DNA of 35,562 nucleotides from Paramacrobiotus richtersi (lineage: Eukaryota > Tardigrada > Eutardigrada > Parachela > Macrobiotidae). This document shows, one piece after another, positions 1 to 10,308 of this stretch (positions within the stretch are counted from its first letter, which is position 1; the number at the start of each line of letters is the position of its first letter). The position numbers and the translations under genes were made by a program. The notes beneath the pieces are model-generated. The model ran no database searches and was not told the origin of the DNA. It saw only the letters and a program-made list of their open reading frames with translations. The stretch is taken from NCBI GenBank assembly GCA_034698045.1, contig JAQGAU010000187.1, positions 1 through 35,562 of the forward strand, written 5' to 3'.

Positions 1-1612
1 ATATTTAGCTGCATCGCCAGTCGCTTACGTCACAGACAGACCTGATAGTCCTTTTAGATATAGTAAGTTCTTGGTATGGCAGAATAAACAGTTCTCCCAG
101 AGGAACCAGACCAACAAGCAGTTTATATTAGAAGACTAGCGATTTCTTAACTCGTCTTAGTTGAATGTAATGCCACTTCAGTCCTTCAAAGCGTTCATGG
201 TAATCAACTACGTCATTTCCAAGCCAAATAATTTTAACAAATTTGTGCAAAGCATTTCTCTAGTTTGTCACAGGACGCTTTCGAAGCCGGCTGAACAACA
301 GGAGAACAAAGGTCAAGCGGTGAAAAAACCGAAGACTGAAACAACGATAAGCGGGCGGTTAAATCAGCTTTACGGAAAAGAGAAGTTATGTAATTGACCC
401 TTTTGATTTATTTCGATGTTAATGAGTCGATCAGTATGAAATTTAAACCTTAATGCGCGATCAACTAACACTCGCACATAATTTACGTGATCTTCTTGTG
501 GTATTTCGGAACCAGACAAAAAATGAATGTTGTTACTTTGTATTCTTCGTTTCTCCGAATGAGCACAAATGAAGCACTGCCGCACAGACGAAGCAAAAAT
601 GAACAGTTTTCGAGATACTGAACGAAAGCTGATGGCTACAAATCCACGTACTCATTCTGTCCAAATCATCCTGCAGCAGTTCTGTTCTATTACAGTCGAC
701 CAGAGGTCGAAAAACAACGATGTCGTGGGCCAAAACAAGGACATAACTTCCGTACAGTAAATACACTGGGATATCGTTGAAAAGGCAAACGAACAAAAGT
801 GATCCACTGAGCCTTTGGAAACACCACTGTTCACAAGTAGCTCGCCTGGCAAAGCTCGATCTACCCTATCACACTGAGTCCGAGCTTTCACGTAATCATA
901 AACTAGGTTTGGTACTCTCGGTTTTACTAAAGCTTCAATTATGGTTTCGTGACTGCACCATTTAAATGCCTTCAAACAGTCCAGAAATATCGCGTTGACT
1001 TCAGCACCGCTTGCAATAAAATCCGTTCTATTTTCACAAACAAAAGAAGCTGCCGTTCCGTTGATCGTTTCTGCCGGTAATCAAACCGATGCTCGGACAA
1101 CCCTCAGTTTTTAGCAAAAATTTCGTTAGAAGTTCAACAACACAACGTTCAAGCACCTTTGAGTCAGGTTTTAGCAGTGAGATCGGCCTGATTTTGCTAG
1201 CTACATTTAGGTCACAAGACTGTTTAGTGTCGTGAATAATCGCAGACCGCTTCTATGCAGAGGGGAAAACTTTTTCATTTAAGAAAGCAAAAAAGATGTC
1301 TGAACGATGTCTTCGTTCAAAGCCCTTTACACGATTCTCCGCTTTACGAGAAATAACATTCCATTTTGACTTCAGTGAGGAGCGTGTATTTTGCCAGCAA
1401 TGCTGCGATACCGTTTGAAGGCGGCTTCTCTTGCATGCAGTGCTTTCTTCACAGAAAGCGGGTACTGACACTGCCCGGAACGTACTCTGCTTAACGGTGC
1501 GGTATTCAAAAAACTGCTTTGCTGTTTCGACAAAAGATTTTTCAACAATTTCAACACGCTGATCCGCATTCAAGTTACGAAAGAGTGCTACCCAGTTACG
1601 TATAGAAGTAAG
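1..1612 (-). pseudogene. Decayed LINE ORF2 (reverse transcriptase and C-terminal region), runs off left edge
   Basis: Read right to left on the minus strand, several frames join into a non-LTR retrotransposon polymerase. At 1612-1253 there is a basic linker with an RKAENRV-like stretch. At about 1195-1130 is RPISLLKPDSKVLE, the first RT motif. At about 1005-962 is IFLDCLKAF, the motif A region, where the family normally has xxDxxKAFD; the aspartate of FLD is kept but AFD reads AFK. A frame change near 800 leads into FNDIPVYLL, and at about 735-700 LAHDIVVF replaces the usual FADD, so the catalytic pair is damaged. Further on come YVRVLVDRALRFKFH and, at about 220-85, DYHERFEGLKWHYIQLRR and YKLLVGLVPLGE, which match the LINE C-terminal pattern. 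Several frameshifts and stops show it is dead. The 3' end lies outside the window. The clade is uncertain (CR1/Jockey-like). Confidence 0.85.
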
Positions 1613-2600
1613 AAAGAAACTAAAATTTTAAAATTGCAATATCCTAGTGATGAGGAATAGTCTACAATATATTGTTCGAAAGCCGTTAGCGGTCGCGGTA
1701 CCGTGACTGACAGGACTAACAAATAAACAAATCTTTATTTTTTTCCAACAGTCCACATATTTCTCGACACCACACTGATAAATTATCAAGTTTCATTGAA
1801 TACAGAGGACGCGCCCTCTGCTTGTGTTATTGGGCAATACTTTTAGGCAGTACTGTGGCGGCGTGGCCGAGGGGCCGGACGAAATATTCAGATTTATTGA
1901 ACACTAGATAGAGGACGTGCTTTTTACTGCGTTGCTCTTGTGCAATACTTCAAAAGCGTGGCGGTTGTGACGGTAAAAGAACCATCCACATTGAATGCAG
2001 AAAACCTCCGCTTCGCTGCCATTGAACATGTTCAAAAAAAAGCTGGTTTTCCTTCTCGTTGTGGTAAATCCTGGAGTCCACCAAGAAACGGCCGTCTTAG
2101 GAGGTCACCTTAACTAGCAAAAAGTCAGGCAAAGTGCGTTTTACAAGAAGAAAGCAGGCTTTTTGACCGATTTTCATTGGATTTTAAAATGCAATTTTCA
2201 CACTTCCCATTGGTCATCCCGATGACCACTATATCACGGTGGACAGCCTTAGAAAAAGTGGTCACAGCCGGCGCTGTAAGAGCTAAAAAGCGTTCCCGGA
2301 AAACATTTAGATAATGAACCGTCTTGCTGTGAAAGGGTTCATGCCCGTTCATGATAGCTTTTACGATAACAAATGCATTTTACGATATAACGGAAACTGG
2401 AGAGTATACGTACTTTAGTGCAGCGTTTCTCGGATATTACATGTAGTTATGAACTGCCGCTGTATTTTATAGATATAAAATTTCGGTGTGTACGTTTCCT
2501 ACGTGCTTAAACGACATATCAGCGCTGAGCGACTAATAACTGATGTACACCGACGGACTTTGTATAGATCGGTTAATCAGCACTGATTTGACAAACAATT
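1613..2600. other. No gene recognised
   Basis: This stretch lies between the RT linker and the ORF1-like remnant on the same strand, where an endonuclease domain would be expected if both belong to one LINE. I could not find the GDFN or SDH endonuclease motifs on the minus strand here. Only short open frames are present, the longest being about 75 codons on the minus strand at 2125-2352, with no recognisable motif. Confidence 0.5.
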
Positions 2601-2620
2601 TCTTTGGAAGAAGGGAGATA

Positions 2621-2665
2621 TATATGTTTCGCCGCGACAAAATTTGTCGCGGAAGCCCACATATA
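2621..2665. repeat. Near-perfect palindrome (10-bp arms, 1-nt centre) with outer 7-bp arms
   Basis: CCGCGACAAA at 2632-2641 is followed by one A and by its exact reverse complement at 2643-2652. Outside it, TATATGT (2621-2627) pairs with ACATATA (2659-2665) across an asymmetric internal loop. Two related GC-rich imperfect hairpins follow between 2670 and 2770 (GCGGCGAAATGTCTCG and GGGGCGAAAAGTCCCGG). This could be a decayed MITE end or a cruciform-prone site; no function is known. Confidence 0.7.
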
Positions 2666-3269
2666 CTGAGCGGCGAAATGTCTCGAAGCGGCTGGTTCAT
2701 TCATTGTCAGTTGTCTTTGAGCAAGACCTACCGGGGCGAAAAGTCCCGGAGCGAATTGGCTGAGCGCGGGTAACCCAATGCAGACAACACAAAAGGATAG
2801 ACAAAAATAAGCGACCCAACTTGCATCGTGCCCTAGCGCGGCTGTTGTACAAATTGTTACGACCTTTTGATAATAATTTTGCTGTCTGACTAGGTGTCAG
2901 GACAACGTATTTCCGTCGTTTTCTTGTTTTGCCAAGAAATGCCGAACGCCAAAGCAGAATACGCACTTTTTCTGGTATAAAGCGGCGACAAACCCTGCTT
3001 AGCGAACCAAAACAACGCTGAGGTAAAGCTACGTAACGGAAATGCTCCTGTGTTCTTTAGACGGCAACTTGCGTGCTTTTCTTTGGTTGAATGTCTTCCT
3101 GCAACGGAGCATTGGCCCCTCTAGGCAGTAGACAGAAATCCCCACAATGCACGAGGATTTTTGCTGTCATGATAGCAAGCCATATTATTGTAACAACCTT
3201 AGACTGGTTGGAGAATAAACAGGAGAAAGAGAGTGACAGATCAGACATTTCGAGAGTTCTAGAATAGAA

Positions 3270-4842
3270 TAACAACCAGTACATCCATTCTCACACGAAC
3301 ACGAACATTTGATGGCCAAATCTTACGCTGCAGAACCTTTTCCGTCATATCTTTAGAAGTCCCAATTCTTGCGAAGGTTGACGTTCGTCGATCGCCACGA
3401 GCAGGAATATAAACGCTGACGAATTTGGTGCATATCCCGTCAGATTTCAGTTAATTCGCAGTATGCTCGTTGTATTCCTTAACGCTCTTGAATTCCGAAG
3501 TTTTACGCGGGGGATTCCTCTTGCACAAAAATCAGCATGTGGTTTGTGAGGAAAATGTAGTGTACGTACTAGCTAGTTTCGAGGTTCTTCATCCACCGTC
3601 TGGGTATCCCTGACTCCTCTGGGCGCCTTCCTCGTTACAGCTGCATGCTATTGGGCTTCGGCATTCGCTAGAGCCACGTCCGTCGTTCCAACAAGAACAT
3701 CACTTACACTGGACGTTTCTTTGGGCATCAAACGGGGTGGCAGAATCTTGACAGCTTCAGCCGTCGTCGTATCGACCCCAATGCTTGGTCTCGGTTTCCA
3801 GAAACTGTTTCCCGGAAACAGCGCGGGTAGTCAGCTCAGTTTCTCCTTCACATTCCAAGTTATGAATCCGGTTGCACAACTCTTCCAGTGTGGAATTTAG
3901 TTGATCCACGATATTAGTCTCCATACCGATGTTACAGCTGCTCCGTCGGGTGGCCGTTGAGACTGCTAAGGTGGCAGCTTTCAGGATATCCAGCTTGTTC
4001 TCGAGGTCCTTGTTTCTGGCTTTCGTTGATAAACTTCTCTTCTTGCTGCCTCAAATGATCAGGCAACTTTTTCTATCCCGGAATGAACTTGTTTCCGGTT
4101 CATTTTTGTGTCAGAAAAGTCGAAAAACGTCCCCAGAGGATCCATTTCAAAGAGAGCCGAATTTACGAGTCAGAACTATTGGTCAGAGCAATCAGAGCAA
4201 CTTCCGTGCTTAACCATTGTACAGTTTCACTACAAGGTGATTTCGGATCAATTTCAATCAATCCACGAATCAATTTTGGTCGTTTTTTCACAACATCCGT
4301 CCATCTTCTCTGTGGTGCTCCTGAATCTCCAGTCCCTTTTGACGCAGGTTCTGGGTTGGTAGGGGGAGTTGACGGGTTCCTGAGGGTTTGGAGGGGGTAG
4401 TCGCGTTGGATCAGTTGATGGGTTTCTTCAGGTTTGGGGGGACAATGGGGGTGGATCGATTTCGTTGGCCCGTCTCTTTGTGCAAAAAGGGACGGACGGA
4501 GGACTTGATGTGTTTCTGGTGATTTCGGGGGACGGTCGGAGTGGGCTGCGATCAGCATAGAAAGCTTTCAACCAAGGGTTGCTTTGGGCTTTCGTTTCAA
4601 ATTCGTCAACAGATTTAACGTCGGTGTTACAGTTGCTTGGTGGGGTGGCCGTTGAGATTGCTTTGGTGGCAGCTTTCAGGATATCCAGCTGGTTTTCGAG
4701 GTCCTTGTTTTTGGCTTCCTGTTGATAAACTGTCTCTTCTTGCTGCCACAAATTATCAGGCAATTTTTTCTATCCCGGAATGAACTTGTTTCCAGTTCAT
4801 TTTTGTGTCTGAAAAGTCGAAAAACGTCCCCTGCGGGTCCAT
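3270..4842 (-). pseudogene. LINE ORF1-like remnant (coiled coil, proline-rich linker, basic C-terminal domain)
   Basis: On the minus strand a possible start ATG at 4842 opens MDPQGTFFDFSDTKMNWKQ. After a frame change come QQEETVYQQEAKNKDLENQL (a heptad-rich coiled coil at about 4760-4660) and a proline-rich linker to about 4300. Then the N-terminal segment is repeated (start at 4145). A second possible coiled coil, METNIVDQLNSTLEELCNRI, lies at 3923-3860. Near 3450-3270, in several frames, comes a basic segment containing VSVYIPARGDRRTS and KVLQRKIWPSNVRVRV, which resembles the C-terminal domain of LINE ORF1 RNA-binding proteins. It lies on the same strand as, and upstream of, the RT remnant ending at 1612, so the two may come from one element, although no endonuclease was found between them. 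Stops and frameshifts show it is not functional. The ORF1 assignment is an inference from architecture. Confidence 0.5.
3931..4250. repeat. Tandem duplication, copy 1 (~320 bp)
   Basis: This segment is strongly similar to 4626-4947, displaced by 695-697 bp. Both copies read through shared landmarks such as GGTGGCAGCTTTCAGGATAT, TTTCTATCCCGGAATGAACT and CCGTGCTTAACCATTGTACA. On the minus strand each copy carries the start region of the ORF1-like frame, so the duplication repeats the 5' end of that element. Confidence 0.9.
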
Positions 4843-4947
4843 TTCAAAGAGAGCCGAATTTACGAGTCAGAGCAATTGGTCAGAGCAATCAGAGCAACTT
4901 CCGTGCTTAACCATTGTACAGTTTTACTACAAGGTGATTTCGGATCA
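4626..4947. repeat. Tandem duplication, copy 2 (~320 bp)
   Basis: This is the partner of 3931-4250. The intervening ~375 bp is proline-rich on the minus strand and unique. Copy 2 keeps the coiled-coil reading frame better than copy 1, which suggests copy 1 has decayed more or was copied with changes. Confidence 0.9.
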
Positions 4948-5543
4948 TGCGCGACGAATTTCTACTGTCAGCGGTAGATTTTGCGTGAATCACTAGTGCA
5001 GTGCTGTCTAGCCGCTTACGTTATTTCGTACAATTAAACATGGTTGGGACACGCGAAAAGAACACTTTTCGCTGAACATGTGTCACTCATACGAGTGCGT
5101 ACGGACTCTTATGTCGTTCGTGTAAGGGCGGTAAACTAAGCAAGCGTCAAACATACAAGTATTTGCGTTGAATAGCAAATGGCATTCCACATTTGGAAGC
5201 ACGTATTTCGTACTTCGCTGTTTCAACTGGTTCGATCTAGTGCAATCCTCAGTGGAAGCGGTTGCCAGGAACTCTGCTGCCCAAGGCAACCTCTGAGCCT
5301 GCATTCTTGCCGTGTCGCTGTTAGGAGATAACTTTAGGAAATTCCTTGCTGACTAACAATTCATTCATTAACCAGCTAATACGCTGGTGTTCGAGCCGAA
5401 CGTTGTTAGGTGCTTCCAAAGCATCCCCAGGTTTCCGAAGGCTGCTGCTTCGTGGGACTCAAAGGTACTTATAGCTCTTTATCTCTATCCTTTATCAGAT
5501 CAACACCGAGGTACTGCTGACTGCTTCTTTCATGGATTTCTAG
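4948..5543. other. No gene recognised
   Basis: This flanks the 5' side of the ORF1-like remnant on the minus strand. It holds one 73-codon minus-strand open frame (5083-5304) without recognisable motifs and a small hairpin near 5376-5392. It could include the 5' UTR of the element to its left. Confidence 0.4.
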
Positions 5544-5807
5544 TTTCGGCCTGATTTGACGTCGGTTCCTGCACGGTTATACTACCATTATCATGGCTGC
5601 AAGAACTGGACGAATACAGGCATGGCATGCCAATGGTGGGTCGGAAAAGGTCGTAACGCTGTCCGTTTACGTCAAGCCCGGGCACGCTACGCTCAAAGGT
5701 TAGCGGAAAAACTATAGATACAGCAGTTCCAATCCGAGCTGGCTCAAAATTTGAGACGCTTAAATTATACTCAGGGGAACTCTGACTGGACTGAACCCTT
5801 CTGTTAA
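5544..5807 (+). pseudogene. Unassigned open segment, aromatic/cysteine patch then arginine-rich helix, one in-frame stop
   Basis: After a TAG at 5541-5543 the plus strand stays open except for a second TAG at 5715-5717, and ends at TAA 5805-5807. The translation contains LYYHYHGCKNWTNTGMACQW, then an arginine-rich, probably helical stretch (RNAVRLRQARARYAQRLAEK) and a glutamine/leucine-rich stretch that looks able to form a coiled coil. The two cysteines with flanking histidines and tryptophans could be a metal site, but I do not recognise the family. The stop could be a CAG-to-TAG change. It may be a transposon or host exon remnant, or chance. Confidence 0.2.
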
Positions 5808-6310
5808 TCGGCTCTCTTTGCGGAGTTCTGTACGTAAAGCAGTGTCTGTTTAATTCTCAACCTAGCTTGAATGTAATTATGCAAGCAAGAAAGCATTTGT
5901 TCTGTCATCAAAATCAAACCGTTCATTTTAAAATGAATTTTAAAAGGAACAATGTTGTCCACCTATTGGCGAAACTTTAGTCACTTTTCCAACGAAAACT
6001 GTAGTGCGTGAACGTAGCGTCCAGTTTTTAATCCTATGGGGCAGAAACGAAATGAAACGACGATTGACTGACCAACAATCTTTAGCAGCACACTTATAGC
6101 CTTTCTCGGCGTGTCCGTCGGTAGCTTGAACACTGTTCTAACACTATCCCGTCAGTGATGTGAGTGATATCCCTTTTTTCACATTCTGCGGAACAGATCC
6201 ATGGCATAAGTGATCAATGTACAAGATTGGCTTCCGAGTAAAATGCTGGTGTAATGCATTATCTTTATCCAGACTAGCCTTAGCCTCATCGGAGATACGC
6301 CAAGAACGCC
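5808..6310. other. No gene recognised
   Basis: AT-rich sequence up to the target-site duplication of the long-TIR element. I see no convincing coding frame or repeat. Confidence 0.4.
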
Positions 6311-6318
6311 CGCCGTAG
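6311..6318. repeat. Target-site duplication, left copy (CGCCGTAG)
   Basis: The same eight bases occur at 8946-8953, directly outside the opposite terminal inverted repeat. An exact 8-bp duplication at both ends supports a transposition event. Confidence 0.85.
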
Positions 6319-8945
6319 GGGTGTTACTCAACGATGGCTGGCAGGATAGTGGCTGGTTAGCTGACGGTCACTGGCTGGTCAGCGGCAGGTTACTGGATGG
6401 CAGAATGGCTGGCTGTTCACTGGCAGATATGTGGTTATGAAATGGTTGACCCCAATGTGAGAAACTTTGCCGCAAATTTATGAGAAGTACAATAATTAAA
6501 TTGTAAATTAATTCTAACATAGGACACATGTAGTCATGTACTGGGCATCAATACGGTTGCATCACCGTGTACAAGAAGGCAGCCAAAGTCTCCCACAGAC
6601 CGCTAAGCTCAATCACAAACTGGAAAAAACATATCCGTTTTCCAATAGGGATACGATATTGTGCCCTCCAAATTTGTCCTAGGTTTTTCCAACATAGATG
6701 CTTTGTTTTGCATGGCACAATTGAATTGTCAGCGCTTCCTTGTTTTAGAAAACCTTTTCTACCTTGACACGAAAGGGTACCATAAGCAGCTTTGTGAAGA
6801 CACTGTCTTTATCGTGTTGCTGTGAAACAGCAATCAAAGAAGTATCATAATATTTTTTGCTGTTAAAATTAATTCAGTATTTTATTTAAAATATTGCAGA
6901 CATAAGACAAAGAAAAGTGTTGATTCCCCCCGTTGTGAGAAAATGTCTGTACGCATTCGTGCTGCATGTGAAAGCAAGCAGTACTGAATATTTTAGATTT
7001 AGCGAACTGGGATCTCAAGTGCCGGAATACGGCGTTTTGTTTAGGATTACGGATGTCTGTTTCAATTTGCTGATTATGAATATCGACAATAAAAGTAATA
7101 ATATTGAAAATTCTGGTTGTGCAAACTGGATTAAAAATAAAATCGTGTGAGACGGGGGCGTAGCTGCACCGTCAGAGAAGACACGAGTCCTCTCTCCTAC
7201 GCCAGTATACCGAGAATCTGGGAACTGGCACCAGAAACAACACACAAAAGCCTGCGAGGCAATAAAGAATCTTTATTGCCGAGTACGGCGCAAAAACACG
7301 GAAGATCTAGCGAGAAATCGCTAGAGAAAGGGGAGCAAAAGTCTAATCACAGCACGCGTCTCGTGCAGAACGTAACTGGTCCAAATCGGGCCAGCTGCAC
7401 GAGATGCTGAGCACAACGGGCAGGCGGCTGGGCTGTCCGGTCCGGGATCATCGGTGCACCGTCACCGTCGAGAGGCAACCCTCTCACACGTGCTAGAGTA
7501 CCGCTTGGGCAAAATACGCATTAGGGCAGTTTTTTGTTAGTCGCTCGGGTGCAGCAAGTGCTCTATGGGGATGGGGACAATAAATGGCACCAGAATTTGA
7601 GAGAGGTACTTTGTGAGAGTGGTTTGCCAAACTTATTTTGCACGATTTTGTTTTCATGGTTATCTAACGCTACCCAATTTGTGCATGTTTTGAAGTAAAT
7701 AAAAAAGACTCTTCATTCGTCTATTAGGAAACAGTTTTAACCTAGGAAATGTAATCTGCTCATAATTATTTTGAGAGCATGAATCCAGGATTGTTTACCG
7801 GTCGTGTGTGGTGCATCTACTACAGTAGATGCAGACGGCAAGGTGAAACAGTTCACTTATTCATGACTGTACGTATTGTCTCGCTTAGAGAGGTCGCACC
7901 AGACTTCGCGCAATCCAGATCTACGCTTAAGGGAATATATATTTCGACGTCATAAGGAGACCACATCTTTTCGAAAAAAATTACACTAGAGAAAGAAGAT
8001 CTGCTCTTTCGGAATCCGTTTAGTCTGCGATAAAATTCCTACAGGATCCTGAACAACGGAGTTTTCAAAAACATCTGTTGCCGGCTGATTTAAACAAAAC
8101 TGTGACAGAACCAGCTGGCCATGGCTGTTCAGACTAGAACAACAGAACATGACCGAAGCGGGTGCTCTGTCTGTCTCTGAGGTAGCGCTGGCTGACTGAG
8201 GACGGCAGTGATGGCACACTGCATTGACCCCAGAAATGCAGTAACTGCCCTCGACTGGCCTTCTTTTACATCGATATCCTGGAAAAACGATAAAAACAAC
8301 TTTGTGCACGTTTTGCGAGAGGTCCGTCTACCGGAGAAAGCTGCCAAATGGCTTGAGAAATGGAGAAACCATTGAAAAGCATCTTTAGATGAGCTTTTTG
8401 CAATATTCTCACTTTAAAAGAAATAAGAGGAAAAACACGCTTTCAAAAACGGTTTTTTAACAATAACTCGGTTTAAAATTTTTTTTTGAAAAAAGCCCAT
8501 GTAAGGTGCAGCATAATCTGTTGCTACACAGGATACAGTTTCCAAAATGATGAATGTGCCCGCGCAGTTCTACCAAAATGCCACCAAAGATTTGAAATTT
8601 AAAATTCGCTTTAAAATGAAAGCGAAACTTTTGATCAGTAAAAAAATTATTACGAGCTAGTGTAATCAACCTGCAACAACGTTAAAACCTCGAAACAATC
8701 ATGTTTATTTCCAAAAGAACTCAAAGTGAACTAGCGCAAAGCCACTTTCTTGAAATCTATATGGCCTTAAATAAAAATAACCTAATTAAATGTACAGTAA
8801 ACTTACGTGTACTGTGTCAGCTATCTAACTACCTATCTGCCGATCACCAGCCAGCCATAAGCAACCCATTCTGCTATCCAGCAGCCAGCCGTTGACCAAC
8901 CGCTAGCTAGCCACTCTCTAGCCAGCCATCGTTGAGTAACACCCC
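6319..8945. mobile_element. Non-autonomous DNA transposon with ~130-bp minisatellite-bearing TIRs (2.63 kb)
   Basis: The left end starts GGGTGTTACTCAACGATGGC and the right end is its reverse complement (with one extra G), and similarity continues for roughly 130 bp. Each TIR contains a decayed minisatellite built on CTGGCTGG (6338-6430 on the left, 8835-8930 as CCAGCCAG on the right). The flanks carry an exact 8-bp TSD. The interior has no recognisable transposase. It holds a folded cassette (7144-7500) and overlapping minus-strand frames of 107 and 72 codons (7986-8347) of unknown nature. Eight-bp TSDs are typical of hAT, P and Merlin elements, and long repeat-bearing TIRs recall foldback elements. 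The superfamily is unresolved. Confidence 0.85.
7144..7500. other. Hairpin-rich cassette with closing inverted repeat
   Basis: CGTGTGAGA at 7144-7152 is closed by TCTCACACG at 7492-7500. Inside are GGCGTAG/CTACGCC (7157-7203), a perfect 10-bp palindrome holding AATAAA (7259-7279), and CTAGCGA-GAAA-TCGCTAG with a GNRA tetraloop (7307-7324). A two-tier hairpin (7359-7404) has a 10-bp lower stem, a 7-nt bulge, and a 7-bp upper stem with one G-T pair. GAGAGG/CCTCTC lies at 7480-7495. This density of stems suggests folded RNA or a hairpin-prone DNA module. TG...CA ends recall an LTR, but I see no matching 4-6 bp flanks. Confidence 0.5.
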
Positions 8946-8953
8946 CGCCGTAG
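8946..8953. repeat. Target-site duplication, right copy (CGCCGTAG)
   Basis: This matches 6311-6318 exactly and abuts the right terminal inverted repeat. Confidence 0.85.
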
Positions 8954-9104
8954 ACTTATCGTCTGGCCAAAATTTAATACAATTTGTGTTAAACAATGCG
9001 ACATATAGATTACAAGCAACCATTCGAATTTGTTCGCTAGCACAGCAGACGACCAGCATATTTTTCCTTACTGTTCTTTGAGACTATGTAAACGGAAACA
9101 ATGT

Positions 9105-9250
9105 CTGATTAGCGCCCTAATATAAACGAAAACTGTCTTTCGTCAAAAATTCCTAACGGACCTAATTCACCACATATCGACCTAATAGTGACCTAAGATA
9201 CTTAATATTGCGGACCTAATTATACGTACGTAACGTACCTAATTATGCTA
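9105..9250 (-). repeat. Irregular GACCTAAT repeats, reverse-strand relative of the two-hairpin repeat family
   Basis: GACCTAAT or close variants occur at 9159, 9179, 9190, 9213 and 9236. On the minus strand they read ATTAGGTC, interspersed with AATATTAAGTATCTTAGG, which resembles the TTAGGTCAGTAATATTTATAG phrase repeated in the families at 15972-16120 and 33004-33090. I read this as an old, inverted fragment of that family. Confidence 0.4.
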
Positions 9251-9835
9251 CTGCTGCCGAGATTTCCAACTAAGAGCTTTCGCAATAGGACAACAAAGTC
9301 CTGCTGACTGTTTTTAAATACTCGCCGCAAGAGGCTTTTTTCTCTGGTTACTGTTCAAACCACCTATGTTGCTAAATTTGGTATTAGCTGTACACCCAAA
9401 GTCGTAATAACTTTCTTATTTCTAAAAAAGTAGGGTAAAAAAAAAACAGAGCTTCAGATCTCATAATGAAGAACATGCTGGGCAAAATTTGAAAGAAATC
9501 GGATTATTACGAAGAGAGTCACCGTGTCCGAAAAGAATGCAGCCAATGCAGATACAAATGCGTCGAAGCTGAGTAGAGGAGAATTCGCTCCGGCAGATCA
9601 ATGCCACTTGGTACGAATTGTCCTGACGCGACTCGCCTGACCAGACGGTAACTATGGCTGAGGCGGTCTGTGCCTTGTTTCTGCCTGCGCAAAGCAAGAT
9701 GTCTCGGCACTTCCAAGGTGATTTTAGCACCGACCAGATTCAAAGAACTGTCGTAATGAAAGGGCATTTCACCATTTCCGACCAACATCAATCTATCTCT
9801 TGGAGACAGTCATTCACTCATTCTACTCTTGTGTA
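9251..9835. other. No gene recognised; probably body of a truncated retroposon
   Basis: Two overlapping minus-strand frames of about 90 codons (9461-9791) and a plus frame (9654-9836) are open, but none carries a motif I recognise. The block ends at a retroposon 3' tail at 9836-9881, so the plus-strand sequence just before it may be an element's 3' region. Confidence 0.35.
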
Positions 9836-9881
9836 GTGCCTCTGCCAGAGAAATCTGGGGAATAAAGTTGTCTTGTCTTGT
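9836..9881 (+). mobile_element. Retroposon 3' tail, TTGTC-type (copy 1)
   Basis: GTGCCTCTGCCAGAGAAATC is followed by GGGGAATAAAG and then by TTGTCTTGTCTTGT. The same arrangement occurs at 10894-10945. A polyadenylation signal running directly into a short repeat is typical of LINE and SINE 3' ends. Confidence 0.65.
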
Positions 9882-10308
9882 GCTACTGGCTATCTACTGG
9901 CTACTGACTATCAGCTAAACTCTGTTTCTAAACATTTCGTAATCAGACAGTAGAGTGTAGGTCATTCCTTAAAAATGATGGTTTTTTGCATTAAATGTTT
10001 CTGAAATGGTAGGATTGTTGTTCTGTTTAACAGAGCAGTCAAATATCACTTCCATCGAGTAAGATCGCAGTTACAGTTTTACAATGACTGCACGACTGTT
10101 GAAGGATGTACACGGCCTCAGTGTTAAAATCACAAGCTGGCAGTGCTGGGCTAATGTTCCGGATGTTGCAGTTTTTCACATGGTGGATTTCTCTTACACA
10201 ATTGCTTACTCGCGGAAATATTAATGGCTGATATTTTTATCGTTATAAAATTGAATCTAGAGCTAACGGTTTGCGTTGTTGAAGAATTTGTCACAAAGTC
10301 CATCCAGT
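9882..10308. other. No gene recognised
   Basis: AT-rich spacer between a retroposon tail and the TTAA end of the transposon fragment. It begins with a short CTACTGGCTA-type repeat. No supported coding frame. Confidence 0.4.

Noticed and set aside
5376..5400. tRNA-like T-arm (GTTCGAGCC)
   Set aside because: No acceptor stem, D-arm or anticodon arm could be drawn around it.
7144..7500. Solo LTR with TGTGAGA...TCTCACA ends
   Set aside because: The flanking bases do not form a 4-6 bp direct repeat, and the inverted termini continue outward by CG on both sides, which LTRs do not require.
9105..9250. Interstitial telomeric repeat (TTAGG type)
   Set aside because: The words are TTAGGTC at irregular intervals, not a regular 5-7 bp tandem.
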